A DNA stretch of 13,168 nt from Candidatus Pacearchaeota archaeon (GTDB lineage: Archaea; Nanoarchaeota; Nanoarchaeia; Pacearchaeales; GW2011-AR1), in the NCBI GenBank assembly GCA_002690445.1, contig NZER01000265.1, positions 1 through 13,168 on the forward strand, in the 5' to 3' direction. Below, in pieces: positions 5,132-12,921 of the stretch; the stretch's first letter is position 1, and each line of letters opens with the position of its first letter. A model generated the notes under the pieces. The model did not search any database and was not told the DNA's origin. It worked only from the letters and a program-made list of their open reading frames with translations. Made by a program: the position numbers and the translations under genes.

Positions 5132-5657
5132 TCAGGTCAGGAACTGAATCCTCTTCGTCCTCGCTTCTCAACCGTTGCAAAGGGGCGCTTACAACGGCGA
5201 TCAGGCTTCCGGCAGAAGACCCGACTGCCTTCCCAGTCTCAGGGTGTAACAGCTTGAGCTTTTCGGTGAAATAGCCCTGTACACCGCTGTGCCAAGACCC
5301 TGCAGTCCGATCCCATAAAAGCGAGAACCAATCCGTAGAAGTATCAGCGGGCAGTAGCATGCAGGACACTACGCCCTTCTCTGATTCGCTGATCGCCTTC
5401 TCCACCCACCGCGAAATAGGTCCTCCCTTCCTGGAATATGGGGGATGACACCAGACCGATCCACCACCCTGGGATTCAACGCTCTTGGCCCAGTCTGCGT
5501 CTAAGCCGCTGCGTGCAAGCGTGTACCAATCTTTGCACGGATCTATTTTGTTCTCGTCCGTCGCCGCAGCATCAATCGTAAAGCACAGGGTGCTGTGCCA
5601 AGATTTCCAGATCCATTCTGGCGTTCGCCATTCGTCGCTATTCGAGGTCATCGTCAT
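5112..5657 (-). CDS. Phage Dam-family DNA N6-adenine methyltransferase
   Basis: The protein has the hallmarks of the short phage Dam family (DNA N-6-adenine-methyltransferase). SDEWRTPEWIW (7-17) is followed by IDAAATDENKI (28-38), the catalytic-loop region WCHPPYSRKGGP (69-80), LLPADTSTDWF (101-111) and a closing GSLIAVV (150-156). It should methylate adenine N6 from S-adenosylmethionine, protecting phage DNA or marking it. The catalytic tetrapeptide is HPPY where N or D is expected first, a possible one-base change (CAT for AAT). ATG 5657 is chosen; a TTG at 5681 and an ATG at 5651 are alternatives. It overlaps the upstream coiled-coil gene by 20 bases and is unrelated to the large methyltransferase at 950-3268. 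Confidence 0.85.
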   Translation of the reverse strand: MTMTSNSDEWRTPEWIWKSWHSTLCFTIDAAATDENKIDPCKDWYTLARSGLDADWAKSVESQGGGSVWCHPPYSRKGGPISRWVEKAISESEKGVVSCMLLPADTSTDWFSLLWDRTAGSWHSGVQGYFTEKLKLLHPETGKAVGSSAGSLIAVVSAPLQRLRSEDEEDSVPDLIIAQDI

Positions 5658-5934
5658 CTGATGGGTCTTCACTGTCCTCAAGAATACCTATGCGTTCTCC
5701 GAGCTCGTCGATCTTTGCTTCGAGCAGGGCCATCGCCCCGCGGGCCTCTTCACTCCCTTGGTTAAAACGAAGCTCCAGGCTGAGAAGGTTAGCTCTCGCT
5801 TTGACGATCCACATCTGAAGCTTCTCTAGCCGGTCCTGGATGATGCGGCCTTTCGACCGCCGTCTGGCCCTTCCAGTTTCGCCAAACGATCTGTCACCTG
5901 CCCTCCCTGACGGTGTAGGCTTTTCGGTCTTCAT
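5638..5934 (-). CDS. Coiled-coil protein, 98 residues, basic N terminus and acidic tail
   Basis: The ATG at 5934 overlaps the stop of the endolysin gene (ATGA), with GGGGGTAA ahead. Residues 1-32 are basic and probably disordered (RARRRSKGR). Residues about 33-86 form a long amphipathic helix with heptad-like leucines, likely a coiled coil. The end is an acidic run (EDSEDPSDDDDLE). The split charge resembles small scaffolding or packaging accessory proteins, but this is only a resemblance. It lies in the packaging and lysis operon between endolysin and Dam. Confidence 0.7.
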   Translation of the reverse strand: MKTEKPTPSGRAGDRSFGETGRARRRSKGRIIQDRLEKLQMWIVKARANLLSLELRFNQGSEEARGAMALLEAKIDELGERIGILEDSEDPSDDDDLE

Positions 5935-6308
5935 TGCTTACCCCCATGGCGCATCGAGAAGTGGTTCCAGTCTCTGGAGCGAAAATTTCCTCCCCAACGA
6001 TTAAAATCACGATTCAAACCCAACCAGTAAGAGCCCAGAGTATTCCAGACCCAGTGAGGGCCTTGAACCCACTCCCCATCGACGAATAAGTTCAAATCAA
6101 TTGCGAGACGCATAGTGTGGCACGAATTTTTTATGCCTCGGTCGGCACGATTGGCGGCCTGGCTGGCGTAGCCTCGCCCCATGGTTAGCTGGACCGTCTT
6201 GATATTATCAGGGATAAAGCCATCGTGCTCGTCGGCGATTCGGTAGGCGAACCGGATTAGACGACTGAGATTACGAGTGAAGAGAAACTGTTTCTCCAGA
6301 AGCCTCAT
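5931..6308 (-). CDS. M15-family peptidoglycan peptidase (endolysin)
   Basis: The protein carries the zinc-peptidase signature of phage M15 peptidases (D-Ala-D-Ala carboxypeptidase and L-Ala-D-Glu endopeptidase types). SCHTMRLAIDLNLF (62-75) supplies zinc ligands H64 and D71, and WGGNFRSRDWNHFS (105-118) supplies D113 (catalytic) and H116 (ligand). At 125 residues it is a single catalytic domain with no cell-wall-binding module and no signal peptide, so it would need a holin or similar route to reach the wall. Its job would be to cleave peptide stems of peptidoglycan at lysis. It is coupled to its neighbours by a TAATG upstream and an ATGA downstream. No typical holin is adjacent, though small membrane proteins are encoded at 3907-4026, 3271-3351 and 4889-5131. 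Confidence 0.88.
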   Translation of the reverse strand: MRLLEKQFLFTRNLSRLIRFAYRIADEHDGFIPDNIKTVQLTMGRGYASQAANRADRGIKNSCHTMRLAIDLNLFVDGEWVQGPHWVWNTLGSYWLGLNRDFNRWGGNFRSRDWNHFSMRHGGKQ

Positions 6309-6649
6309 TACGACAGCTCTTCATCTTCCTCCACGGAAGCATAGCCAGGAACCATGTCCGGCACCCTAACATCTTGCTCACCGATATCTGCGTCTCTAGT
6401 GGCAAATTCAGCCATCTGACTTAAGAGGGTTTGGAGGCTGACCACCGCCCCGCGCATGACTAGTCTCTCCTTCTCGTCATCGACGAACAACGCTCGGTCC
6501 TTGAATCCGTCGCAGAGAGCGTTGATGAGCTTTACCAGGCTCTCGCCATGATCACTGCTCATAATCACGCCGCAGCTCTGAAAGAGCACGGCCTGTTCTT
6601 TTGCCAGGGTTAGGTATTGCTGCTCGATTAAATCCTTGGGCTTCTCCAC
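6308..6649 (-). CDS. Hypothetical protein downstream of portal, 113 residues
   Basis: The start is a GTG at 6649 that shares one base with the portal stop (TAGTG), with GAGG four bases ahead; the stop shares one base with the endolysin ATG (TAATG). The product is largely helical (DLIEQQYLTLAKEQAVLF near the start, VVSLQTLLSQMAEF in the middle) with an acidic end. There is no signal or membrane segment. Small helical proteins after the portal gene are common in phages, but I cannot tie this one to a family. Confidence 0.75.
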   Translation of the reverse strand: MEKPKDLIEQQYLTLAKEQAVLFQSCGVIMSSDHGESLVKLINALCDGFKDRALFVDDEKERLVMRGAVVSLQTLLSQMAEFATRDADIGEQDVRVPDMVPGYASVEEDEELS

Positions 6650-8670
6650 TAGACCTCGCTTGGCGCTTGAGCAGCTTCTTCTTCTGCAGCGGCGATTGCG
6701 TCCTGCTGTTCAAGCTGAATTTCGTCTGGAGTCTTCGCGATAACTGCGGCGACCTCTGGATCTGTTTTTTCTGCTATGGCGAGGAAGAGACGTTCTAGGG
6801 AGATAGGCAAAATCGGCATGCCCGAGAACGTGTTTGCGCCAATAGTGAGCAGATCCTTAAGGTTCGAAATCTGTAGCTCTTTATTCGCCACCAGACGGCT
6901 CGACCGGAACGCCCAGTCCATCTCAATACTCTGTGAAAAATCCTCTAGTGTGTACTGGTTTGTAATTTCACTTATCAACGACTGGTTCAGACGACCAAGA
7001 CCCTCAGCGTCAAGGAATTGATGGGCAATGCTGAGCCACTGGGTCGGGAGGGTACTGCTCAGGTCGCTTTCGAGCCGGTGCAGTTTAATCTGGTTCCTGA
7101 CAGCCAGCCCCTGGAAGGCACGCTCTGTTTGCGTTGCAGTTATTCCGCTGGGACCGGCCGCACCCCTCGCCTGGGGATAGGTGCCCGTGGCGTCTTCGAT
7201 TTCACTTCTCAGCTCAGAAAGATGTCCAAGAGTATCAGGCGCAGTGACCTTCGAGACCTGCTCGATAGCCCCCCTCGTCCTTGGGGCATCCAGGATCGCT
7301 CCGGGGACCAGGAACTTTGCTAAATCTGTGAGGCCGCTTTCTCGAATTCTTGAGAAGATGGGCAGCACGGACAATTTGACGCCGTCTAGAGTCAGGCTGC
7401 GAAGCGCATTTGTCTCTTTGAATATACTCTCGGCTGCTCGTAGGTCGCTAACGCCAGAGGAATTAAACGGGACGTTTACGTTGGTAGCAATAGTCACCGG
7501 GAAGTCGCCGTGCTGGAAGGGATTCGTCTTCCTGCGGTTGATACACACCCGCCCATTCAAAACGACCCTATAAGGCACTTTTGAGCCAGGCGAGTAGTGC
7601 TCTAGTATATGTGCCGGTTTCTTGCGCTTAGGATTCGACTTCTCATCCTGCATCGCAGTGCTTGAAACAATACGTGACAACCTTTGTTCCCACTGGTTGC
7701 GACCCTGTGAGTCCATCAGATCAGAGCGAACGGTGTGTCCGCTGTCCAACGCAAGCTCTACCAATTCGCGATCGAAAGGCGCGTTTTCTCCTTGAGTACG
7801 TTTTCTGATCCACGATTCGTCGACCATATTCGATATAATCATGTCCTGCTGATCGTGGATCGGCTCGGACGGGGTATAGAAAAAGCTAAAAAGGCTCAGG
7901 CGCTTCCAGCCAGGCCCTATGTAGTGGACCACTCTCCTTGGCCCTTGCACTGGGAATTCAGGTAGCTGAATGTCTGTAGATGCGTTGACCTCTGCCCTGA
8001 AACCCTCAAACGCATTTTGAAAGGACTCTTTGTCGGGAAAACTCTCTGGTACGGGGGGCTCCACGCCAACCGTTTTGATCACCTCTTGGAGCTTAATCTC
8101 AAACTCCTCGGCTGCACGAGGGCTTGGAAAGTGAATAATCTCCCTAGATTTTGAGATGAAAGCGTTCTTTCGAACGGCCAATCCCTGCACGAGCATCTCG
8201 CGAACAAACAACTCCAGTTCTCGCTCGAATTGATTTTTCCTGAATGAGAAAGCGAACCACTCCTCCATCCGACGCTGAAGTGCTTCGCGGCCCACCCCGA
8301 CCGTGGACTCAGGCTTCACGGGAGGCTGGTGAGAAAGTACCTGAGAAACGAGGTGGGCCGTCGAAACCTCGATGGTCGTGTTCGGGTGCGCCGTAACGAC
8401 CTTATTCCGCCAGTACTCCCAGGGTTTGAAGTTGTCTTTCCTCTGGAGCATGTACATGCGCCAGTATTTCTCAGCCTGATCGAAGTGGTCCTTCAGTGCG
8501 TCAGCGAAATATGTGAACAGCTCAACAGTCTGCTCAGCCATATAGAACCGAGGATCTGTTTTTTCATCGAACTCGCCGATGACTGGACCCTGCTGAAAGC
8601 CAAGCTCTTGCGATTCAAGCGAACGAGAGAGATACCCTGGGACTTCTGGCATATTTAAACCTGTCGCCAT
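6649..8670 (-). CDS. Phage portal (head-tail connector) protein
   Basis: This 673-residue protein directly follows the terminase genes, the usual place for the portal, the dodecameric ring through which DNA enters and leaves the capsid. The length fits the larger portal or connector families. Family-like features are the C-terminal third with EIEDATGTYPQARGA, then a Gly-rich stretch and TATQTERAFQGLAVRNQIKL, a pattern shared by many portals (E-x-TG, TAT-E, long helix with N/R). A helix-rich end and an acidic Ala/Glu tail follow. There is no signal peptide. The ATG at 8670 has only a weak GGGA site, 12 bases after the terminase nuclease stop. Assignment rests on context plus motif pattern; the subfamily is not determined. 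Confidence 0.85.
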   Translation of the reverse strand: MATGLNMPEVPGYLSRSLESQELGFQQGPVIGEFDEKTDPRFYMAEQTVELFTYFADALKDHFDQAEKYWRMYMLQRKDNFKPWEYWRNKVVTAHPNTTIEVSTAHLVSQVLSHQPPVKPESTVGVGREALQRRMEEWFAFSFRKNQFERELELFVREMLVQGLAVRKNAFISKSREIIHFPSPRAAEEFEIKLQEVIKTVGVEPPVPESFPDKESFQNAFEGFRAEVNASTDIQLPEFPVQGPRRVVHYIGPGWKRLSLFSFFYTPSEPIHDQQDMIISNMVDESWIRKRTQGENAPFDRELVELALDSGHTVRSDLMDSQGRNQWEQRLSRIVSSTAMQDEKSNPKRKKPAHILEHYSPGSKVPYRVVLNGRVCINRRKTNPFQHGDFPVTIATNVNVPFNSSGVSDLRAAESIFKETNALRSLTLDGVKLSVLPIFSRIRESGLTDLAKFLVPGAILDAPRTRGAIEQVSKVTAPDTLGHLSELRSEIEDATGTYPQARGAAGPSGITATQTERAFQGLAVRNQIKLHRLESDLSSTLPTQWLSIAHQFLDAEGLGRLNQSLISEITNQYTLEDFSQSIEMDWAFRSSRLVANKELQISNLKDLLTIGANTFSGMPILPISLERLFLAIAEKTDPEVAAVIAKTPDEIQLEQQDAIAAAEEEAAQAPSEV

Positions 8671-8681
8671 TGTCCCATGTG

Positions 8682-9761
8682 TTACCAGCCCTCGTCAATG
8701 GATGCGTAGAAGCCTTGGTCAGGCTTGGCTGTTTCTGGCCCGCGCCGAGGGGGCTCTGCAACTCGTTGTCTGCGTGGCATTTCCCCCTGCGGTTTCATGT
8801 GTTGATTAAGAATCTGCTTCACGTCAGCCACATTTACGATGCCCGAGACAGCATAGCGTAGACCATCGTGAGTATGCGAATAAGTCACCGAGGGAGCTAC
8901 GTCGTCATCCAACGGCTGCGCTCGGGTGCCCTTGCCGAACGTGAGTCCGCCAGCTAGTCCGCCTATGAGGGTAACGCATTGCGGGTCAACGACCAACATA
9001 GGACCAGAGCCGTCCTTACCGTCCTTCATCATCATGCGGATAATATAGGTTCCCGCCGCGACACGCTGATTAACTATCGAGAGCGGAACTCCACCAGCAT
9101 CGAAAACCTCTGCGTCTGTCTGCTCGTTATTACGCCCGTTATCGCTCCCCGCACTAGCGGTCCAAATCTTGTTTGCTTCTGGTCCCGAGAAGTTAATCCA
9201 AGTTATGTTCCCCTGTTGCTCCGGCGTCCACCATGTAGTACCTGGAAGTACACGTTCAATCCACTCAAGCGCTCTGTGCTTGTTCGAGAAGGTCTTATTG
9301 TCCAGCTTGATCTGCCCTGAAAGAAACCGGACCGCTTCTCGGAATTCGTATACGTCTATGTTTTCGGGCGCAAATTCCCTCAGTACACGAATACGACCGT
9401 CTGAGGACTGGTGAATCCAAATACAAGCAGGCTTGCGGAAACCGTAGTCAAACCCACGATAAACAATTCCCGCTTCCGGTAGCGTCTGCGGGCGGATGAA
9501 ATGGGATCGATTCGCCGCATATTGCCGATAGAATTCGGGATAGAACGGAAGTCCCGAGGTCGAAGACCAATCGACCTCGAACTCACGATTGAATGACATC
9601 AAATCAGGCATAGAGTCAACGGCTTTGGCGAGCCACTCTTGCGAGCGTTTCTCAGGATCTGATCGGTAGTGTATTTCAAACACGCACCAGCCCTTCTTGG
9701 TATACCAGCGACGGACACCTTCCATCAGGTTCTCGGAGTCAACCTGTTTCAAATCTGCCAT
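8682..9761 (-). CDS. Terminase large subunit, nuclease half
   Basis: This 359-residue protein is the C-terminal, RNase H-like nuclease part of a phage terminase, which cuts concatemeric DNA at packaging. It has GFDYGFRKPA (103-112) with D105 as first metal ligand, a likely second acidic residue in the GPEANK stretch (E196), and HTHDGLRYA (296-304) with D299. Upstream of the nuclease, GWCVFEIHYRSDPEKRSQEW (24-43) is the hinge region normally found inside a full-length protein. The ATPase part is a separate gene upstream, joined by a one-base TAATG overlap. The frame is open further upstream (to 9905), but ATG 9761 is the natural start. A Gly/Pro/Arg-rich tail ends the protein. Confidence 0.9.
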   Translation of the reverse strand: MADLKQVDSENLMEGVRRWYTKKGWCVFEIHYRSDPEKRSQEWLAKAVDSMPDLMSFNREFEVDWSSTSGLPFYPEFYRQYAANRSHFIRPQTLPEAGIVYRGFDYGFRKPACIWIHQSSDGRIRVLREFAPENIDVYEFREAVRFLSGQIKLDNKTFSNKHRALEWIERVLPGTTWWTPEQQGNITWINFSGPEANKIWTASAGSDNGRNNEQTDAEVFDAGGVPLSIVNQRVAAGTYIIRMMMKDGKDGSGPMLVVDPQCVTLIGGLAGGLTFGKGTRAQPLDDDVAPSVTYSHTHDGLRYAVSGIVNVADVKQILNQHMKPQGEMPRRQRVAEPPRRGPETAKPDQGFYASIDEGW

Positions 9762-10495
9762 TACAGGCCAGCTTCCTCGTCGTAACAAATCTGACGCATG
9801 AACAGCCCACCAGGATAGCTGACGTTCGGTGTGCTGATGGCGTTGAAGTGCTGAGTCATAGGCTGACCAGCTTCTGTGATTTCTTGGAACTGATCCTGAT
9901 AGCACGCCTCGTCAACAACAAGGCGGTTAGCAGTGCCGCCCCTGCACTCACGGTTAGCGGCGTTCTGGGCCGCTGCCAAGATGTATGAGTTTGTCTCCCT
10001 GCACAATGCTTTACCCTTGGGTCTGGGCTCTATCGAGCGCATGCCACGAAGCCATTCTGGGAGGTGCTTATACGTGTAGCGGACCTTGTTTTCGAGAAGC
10101 TCCTCTGCCTCATCCTCGGTTACCTTAGAGAGAATGGCCCTCCAAGAAGCCTTAAACATGATTTCCCACAAGCAGACAACGAGCGTACATGTGCTGATAA
10201 TCATCTGTCGGCTCTTAGGGACCAAGAGAACGTGTTCGGTCACCAATGCCTCAACGTAGTGCCTTAAGTATTCCTTAGCGGGGAACGGATCTCTTCCACG
10301 CTCAGAGTTCTCATTCCGCGTCCAGACAAGGGGCTCGGAAGTCAGGGGATCGACAGCCGTCATGAAGTTCCACGGGTGCTCCTTGATGTGGTAGAACAAT
10401 TTCTGGCGTTCAGGATGAACTACAGCGTGGGATGCTTCGCTCTCGCCGAACATGATGCCCCCGAGGGCACGCATATTATTTTTACGCAGTGTCAA
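9761..10495 (-). CDS. Terminase large subunit, ATPase half
   Basis: This 244-residue protein holds the packaging-motor ATPase: a Walker A-like loop VPKSRQMIIST (92-102), Walker B RLVVDEA (191-197) with the catalytic Glu, and coupling motif AISTPN (219-224). It stops soon after, where an intact terminase would continue into the nuclease. The Walker A lacks the usual GK and has II instead, a variant to note. The start is set at TTG 10495, because AGGAAGG lies five bases before it; an ATG at 10654 is in frame but overlaps the previous gene by 149 bases, and ATG 10474 has no ribosome site. The preceding gene's stop falls in that ribosome site. It should act with the product of the next gene as one motor. 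Confidence 0.88.
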   Translation of the reverse strand: MTLRKNNMRALGGIMFGESEASHAVVHPERQKLFYHIKEHPWNFMTAVDPLTSEPLVWTRNENSERGRDPFPAKEYLRHYVEALVTEHVLLVPKSRQMIISTCTLVVCLWEIMFKASWRAILSKVTEDEAEELLENKVRYTYKHLPEWLRGMRSIEPRPKGKALCRETNSYILAAAQNAANRECRGGTANRLVVDEACYQDQFQEITEAGQPMTQHFNAISTPNVSYPGGLFMRQICYDEEAGL

Positions 10496-10507
10496 TATTG
10501 CCTTCCT
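10493..10507 (-). promoter_or_regulatory. Ribosome-binding site that decides a TTG start
   Basis: On the minus strand AGGAAGG (10507-10501) is followed by CAATA and TTG (10495-10493). This supports the TTG as start of the terminase ATPase gene over the in-frame ATGs at 10654 and 10474. Confidence 0.7.
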
Positions 10508-10850
10508 AGTTGTCGTAAAAGCGCAGCACGCAGTGAACCGAGTGGGCAACTCTTGTGGAATTAGGACGATACACACACCTGGAATCGAGCACACACGCAA
10601 CTGGATCAACTTCCCCGCGATCACCGTCTCCTTGGGACTCTGCTTTGAAGGCATTACCTAGAGACTCGTTGACTCCCGCGCAAAGCTGGTCGTAACCCAT
10701 CGCGGAAGCCATAAGCCAGTGAGCATCCTCATATCTTTCCAGTTCTACGAGGGCGTTCAATCGCAGCATCAGGGTGTCTCGTTCTACCCCGTCAGACGTG
10801 AATACAAAGAAACTGTCCTCAGGGGCATCGTCTTCAGATTTTTTAGTCAT
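10506..10850 (-). CDS. Hypothetical protein upstream of the terminase, 114 residues
   Basis: The ATG at 10850 has GAGGAGA just ahead. The product begins acidic and probably disordered (TKKSEDDAPEDSF), then a helical Leu/Glu-rich part (TLMLRLNALVELERYEDAHWL, about 27-47), then a cysteine-containing tail (residues about 87-108). No family is recognised. Its position just before the terminase suits a packaging accessory or small-terminase role, but it shows no clear DNA-binding helix-turn-helix. The stop codon overlaps the terminase ribosome site. Confidence 0.7.
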   Translation of the reverse strand: MTKKSEDDAPEDSFFVFTSDGVERDTLMLRLNALVELERYEDAHWLMASAMGYDQLCAGVNESLGNAFKAESQGDGDRGEVDPVACVLDSRCVYRPNSTRVAHSVHCVLRFYDN

Positions 10851-10869
10851 GACATCTCCTCGGAAACAA

Positions 10870-11148
10870 TCACTCTAGATTGAATTCCTTCGTACAATGA
10901 GGACAGACAACAGGCGTGTCCATTCTAAATTCTTCCATGGCCGATGCGACCTGTTGCCACTGAGCTATCGCCCGAACTCTAGCGTTCGCGTTTACTCTAG
11001 ACCCACTTACGTCCGCGGTGATTATCTCCTCCAGGATCAACATGATCGTTCGGAACATTCTCGAGCGATGAGCGAACATCTTGTCCGGGTTATCTTTCCA
11101 CTCGTCAAGAGTTTGATCGATCGCCGATTGAACTTCAGCCGTTCTCAT
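10870..11148 (-). CDS. Hypothetical helical protein with CxxC end, 92 residues
   Basis: The ATG at 11148 has AGGAG seven bases ahead and overlaps the upstream gene by 14 bases. The sequence is mostly helical, with a basic/hydrophobic central helix (RSRMFRTIMLILEEII, about 28-43), a second helix (ARVRAIAQWQQVASAMEEF) and a C-terminal VVCPHCTKEF that resembles half a zinc ribbon. It is a candidate for the missing small terminase subunit by position and size, although a zinc half-site is not typical of that family. No family can be named. Confidence 0.7.
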   Translation of the reverse strand: MRTAEVQSAIDQTLDEWKDNPDKMFAHRSRMFRTIMLILEEIITADVSGSRVNANARVRAIAQWQQVASAMEEFRMDTPVVCPHCTKEFNLE

Positions 11149-11494
11149 CCATTCGCTCCTTCAGTTGCTTCCGGGCACTTCTAACTTGGTCTCGGGACCA
11201 TCCGTTTCGTACCGCAGCGTCAAGGAGACGTTTGGCCACTTCAACATCTCCGCCAGCATCACGATAGTAGCTCCATGGGACATTATAGATTCTGGAGTCT
11301 TGAGGCCACAATTGAGACATTCGTACAAAATCGTACAACTGGTACTCTGATAATCCAAGCTCCATCGCAAGCCCGGGCAATTTTTCTCCGAAGCGTGATT
11401 CGAGATGAAGGTAAACATCACCTATTTTCCATGGGAGTTCTTTGTATAAATCTCCAAGCTCTTTCAACTGCTTTTTCGCTTCCGCTCTCGTCAT
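11135..11494 (-). CDS. Helix-turn-helix-like protein, 119 residues, possible small terminase or regulator
   Basis: ATG 11494 overlaps the stop of the Toprim-ATPase gene (ATGA), which is why it is chosen over the longer open frame to 11605. A likely helix-turn-helix lies at about 38-60 (KLPGLAMELGLSEYQLYDFV). WSYYRDAGG (74-82) and LLDAAVRNGWSRDQVRSARK (90-109) follow, a pattern of short helices seen in phage and plasmid DNA-binding proteins of the ParB-like type. The protein is basic at both ends and should bind DNA. Its place ahead of the terminase makes it a candidate DNA-recognition (small terminase) subunit; a replication accessory role is the alternative. Confidence 0.75.
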   Translation of the reverse strand: MTRAEAKKQLKELGDLYKELPWKIGDVYLHLESRFGEKLPGLAMELGLSEYQLYDFVRMSQLWPQDSRIYNVPWSYYRDAGGDVEVAKRLLDAAVRNGWSRDQVRSARKQLKERMDENG

Positions 11495-12921
11495 AGTGTA
11501 TGGAATGCACTCTGCCCTAGCTTGAACCATGCCCCGTCCATGTGGACGTGGATTGGTCCGGGCAGGGATTGTCCGATATAGCGTATCTTGTCGTAGTGCA
11601 TCCATATGTCTCGTTGATCATCTCTTGTAAGGCCAATGACAGAATCTGAGAGGTCGGTCTTGGCTGAAGCACCGCGTACTGACGAATGACCAGCATCACC
11701 ACCCTTTCGGTCATGGTCAACCACGACGATTCCAAGATTGCGTTCGAGAGCCAGTCGCTTGAACCTCTTGAAGAGTTCTCGGAGCTGGTCGTTACTCGTC
11801 TCCACAATATTGTGAAAACTCTGTAAAGGGTCAAAAATGATGACTTCAGGCCGGTGCTCGTCGAGGATCTCTTCGAGCTTATCGAAGCCAACCCAGGAGT
11901 CTCCATTGAAGGTCTCTTTGAAACGGGAAGACGCCGCCAGGTTAAAACTCCAGTTATAAAACGATAAGTTGTCCGGTATAGCCCGCTCCTTGAGGATTGG
12001 ACGGAGCCTTCCGCGGGCATAGAGTCCCGGTGGAAGCTCGCCTTGGAAGAACAGCACTTTAGCAGGTTCACATTGATGACCTAGCCACTCCTCACCAGTC
12101 GCGATACATACAGCTAGTTGGGTTGTGAGGAAAGTTTTCCCGACGTTGGTAGTCCCGTGGACAATACAGATCCCACCCTGGTTAACAATGCCGAAGCGTT
12201 CATCTCCACAAAAGAACTTGGGGACGGGAAAATCGGTGCCCACCATGTCCCTGAAGGAATAAACCTTCGCATAAACTTCCTCAAGGCTATCTTGCGCTCG
12301 GTGTTTTTTGGCCTCTCTACATAGGGCATTGATTTCAGCATCCCAATTTTTCCCCCATGCGACAAGCCAGTCATCTATACCCTTCTTCTCAGGAGGAAGA
12401 GTGATGAGCTTGACCCGCGCACCCTTTTTCCTGAGAGCTTCGGCCAGAAACCTTTCAGCATCCTGTACTTGCTGATTATCTACCAGATCGGAGTCAAAGA
12501 CAACGTAGACCTGACGATCATTGAGATGGAGCTTCGTGAAATCGTGGATGAGCATCCTGGACTCATCGCTCTTACCGCCCGTCCAATTCCATACCCCGCC
12601 CAGGCCAACAGCAACGGCCTTATCCTTGAATCGACACGCCATCGACAGGGCTTTTTTCTCCCCCTCAGTGATGAACAGACTTTTTGTTTCATCATCCTCG
12701 CGGGTAAAATAAAGTCTAGGCTTGGCCCCAGGTGGCTGGGTGTACTTCCGCTTGCCCTCCGGGGCGTCAAGGCGGGTCCGGTAGAACTCTTTCGCCCCCA
12801 GGTAATTTAAGCGAAGCCCGTCTGCGGTGGACTGAACCAGTCCTGACTTGTCCAGCTCTCCTATACATGCACCGCAAATACCTGACTCATTAAACTGCTC
12901 GATGTGGCCTTCACTTATCAC
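11491..12921 (-). CDS. Toprim (DUF3854-like) plus RecA-like AAA ATPase, primase-helicase type
   Basis: Two domains are visible in 476 residues. The first is Toprim-like: LFITEGEKKAL (82-92) with E86, VVFDSD (140-145) with D143 and D145, then KKGIDDWLVA (179-188). The second is a RepA/AAA_25-type RecA fold: Walker A GTTNVGKTF (256-264), Walker B EVIIFDP (359-365) and GIVVVDHDRKGG (397-408). Such fusions are used in phage and plasmid replication; the ATPase unwinds or loads on DNA while the Toprim part resembles primase catalysis. There is no CHC2 zinc-binding primase domain, only a short CxxC (C16, C19) at the start, so true primase activity is unproven. The start is a GTG at 12921 overlapping the upstream nuclease gene by 11 bases. 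It is coupled to the HTH-like gene by an ATGA. Confidence 0.88.
   Translation of the reverse strand: MISEGHIEQFNESGICGACIGELDKSGLVQSTADGLRLNYLGAKEFYRTRLDAPEGKRKYTQPPGAKPRLYFTREDDETKSLFITEGEKKALSMACRFKDKAVAVGLGGVWNWTGGKSDESRMLIHDFTKLHLNDRQVYVVFDSDLVDNQQVQDAERFLAEALRKKGARVKLITLPPEKKGIDDWLVAWGKNWDAEINALCREAKKHRAQDSLEEVYAKVYSFRDMVGTDFPVPKFFCGDERFGIVNQGGICIVHGTTNVGKTFLTTQLAVCIATGEEWLGHQCEPAKVLFFQGELPPGLYARGRLRPILKERAIPDNLSFYNWSFNLAASSRFKETFNGDSWVGFDKLEEILDEHRPEVIIFDPLQSFHNIVETSNDQLRELFKRFKRLALERNLGIVVVDHDRKGGDAGHSSVRGASAKTDLSDSVIGLTRDDQRDIWMHYDKIRYIGQSLPGPIHVHMDGAWFKLGQSAFHTL

Noticed and set aside
9762..9905. Upstream extension of the terminase nuclease frame (48 more codons)
   Set aside because: It overlaps the ATPase motif region of the other frame, and its sequence has no terminase character. 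The TAATG start at 9761 is the natural one. No slippery heptamer was seen near the junction to support frameshifting.
10496..10654. N-terminal extension of the terminase ATPase to ATG 10654
   Set aside because: It overlaps the well-supported 114-residue gene by 149 bases, reads as cysteine/threonine-rich non-family sequence, and a TTG with a strong ribosome site lies at 10495.
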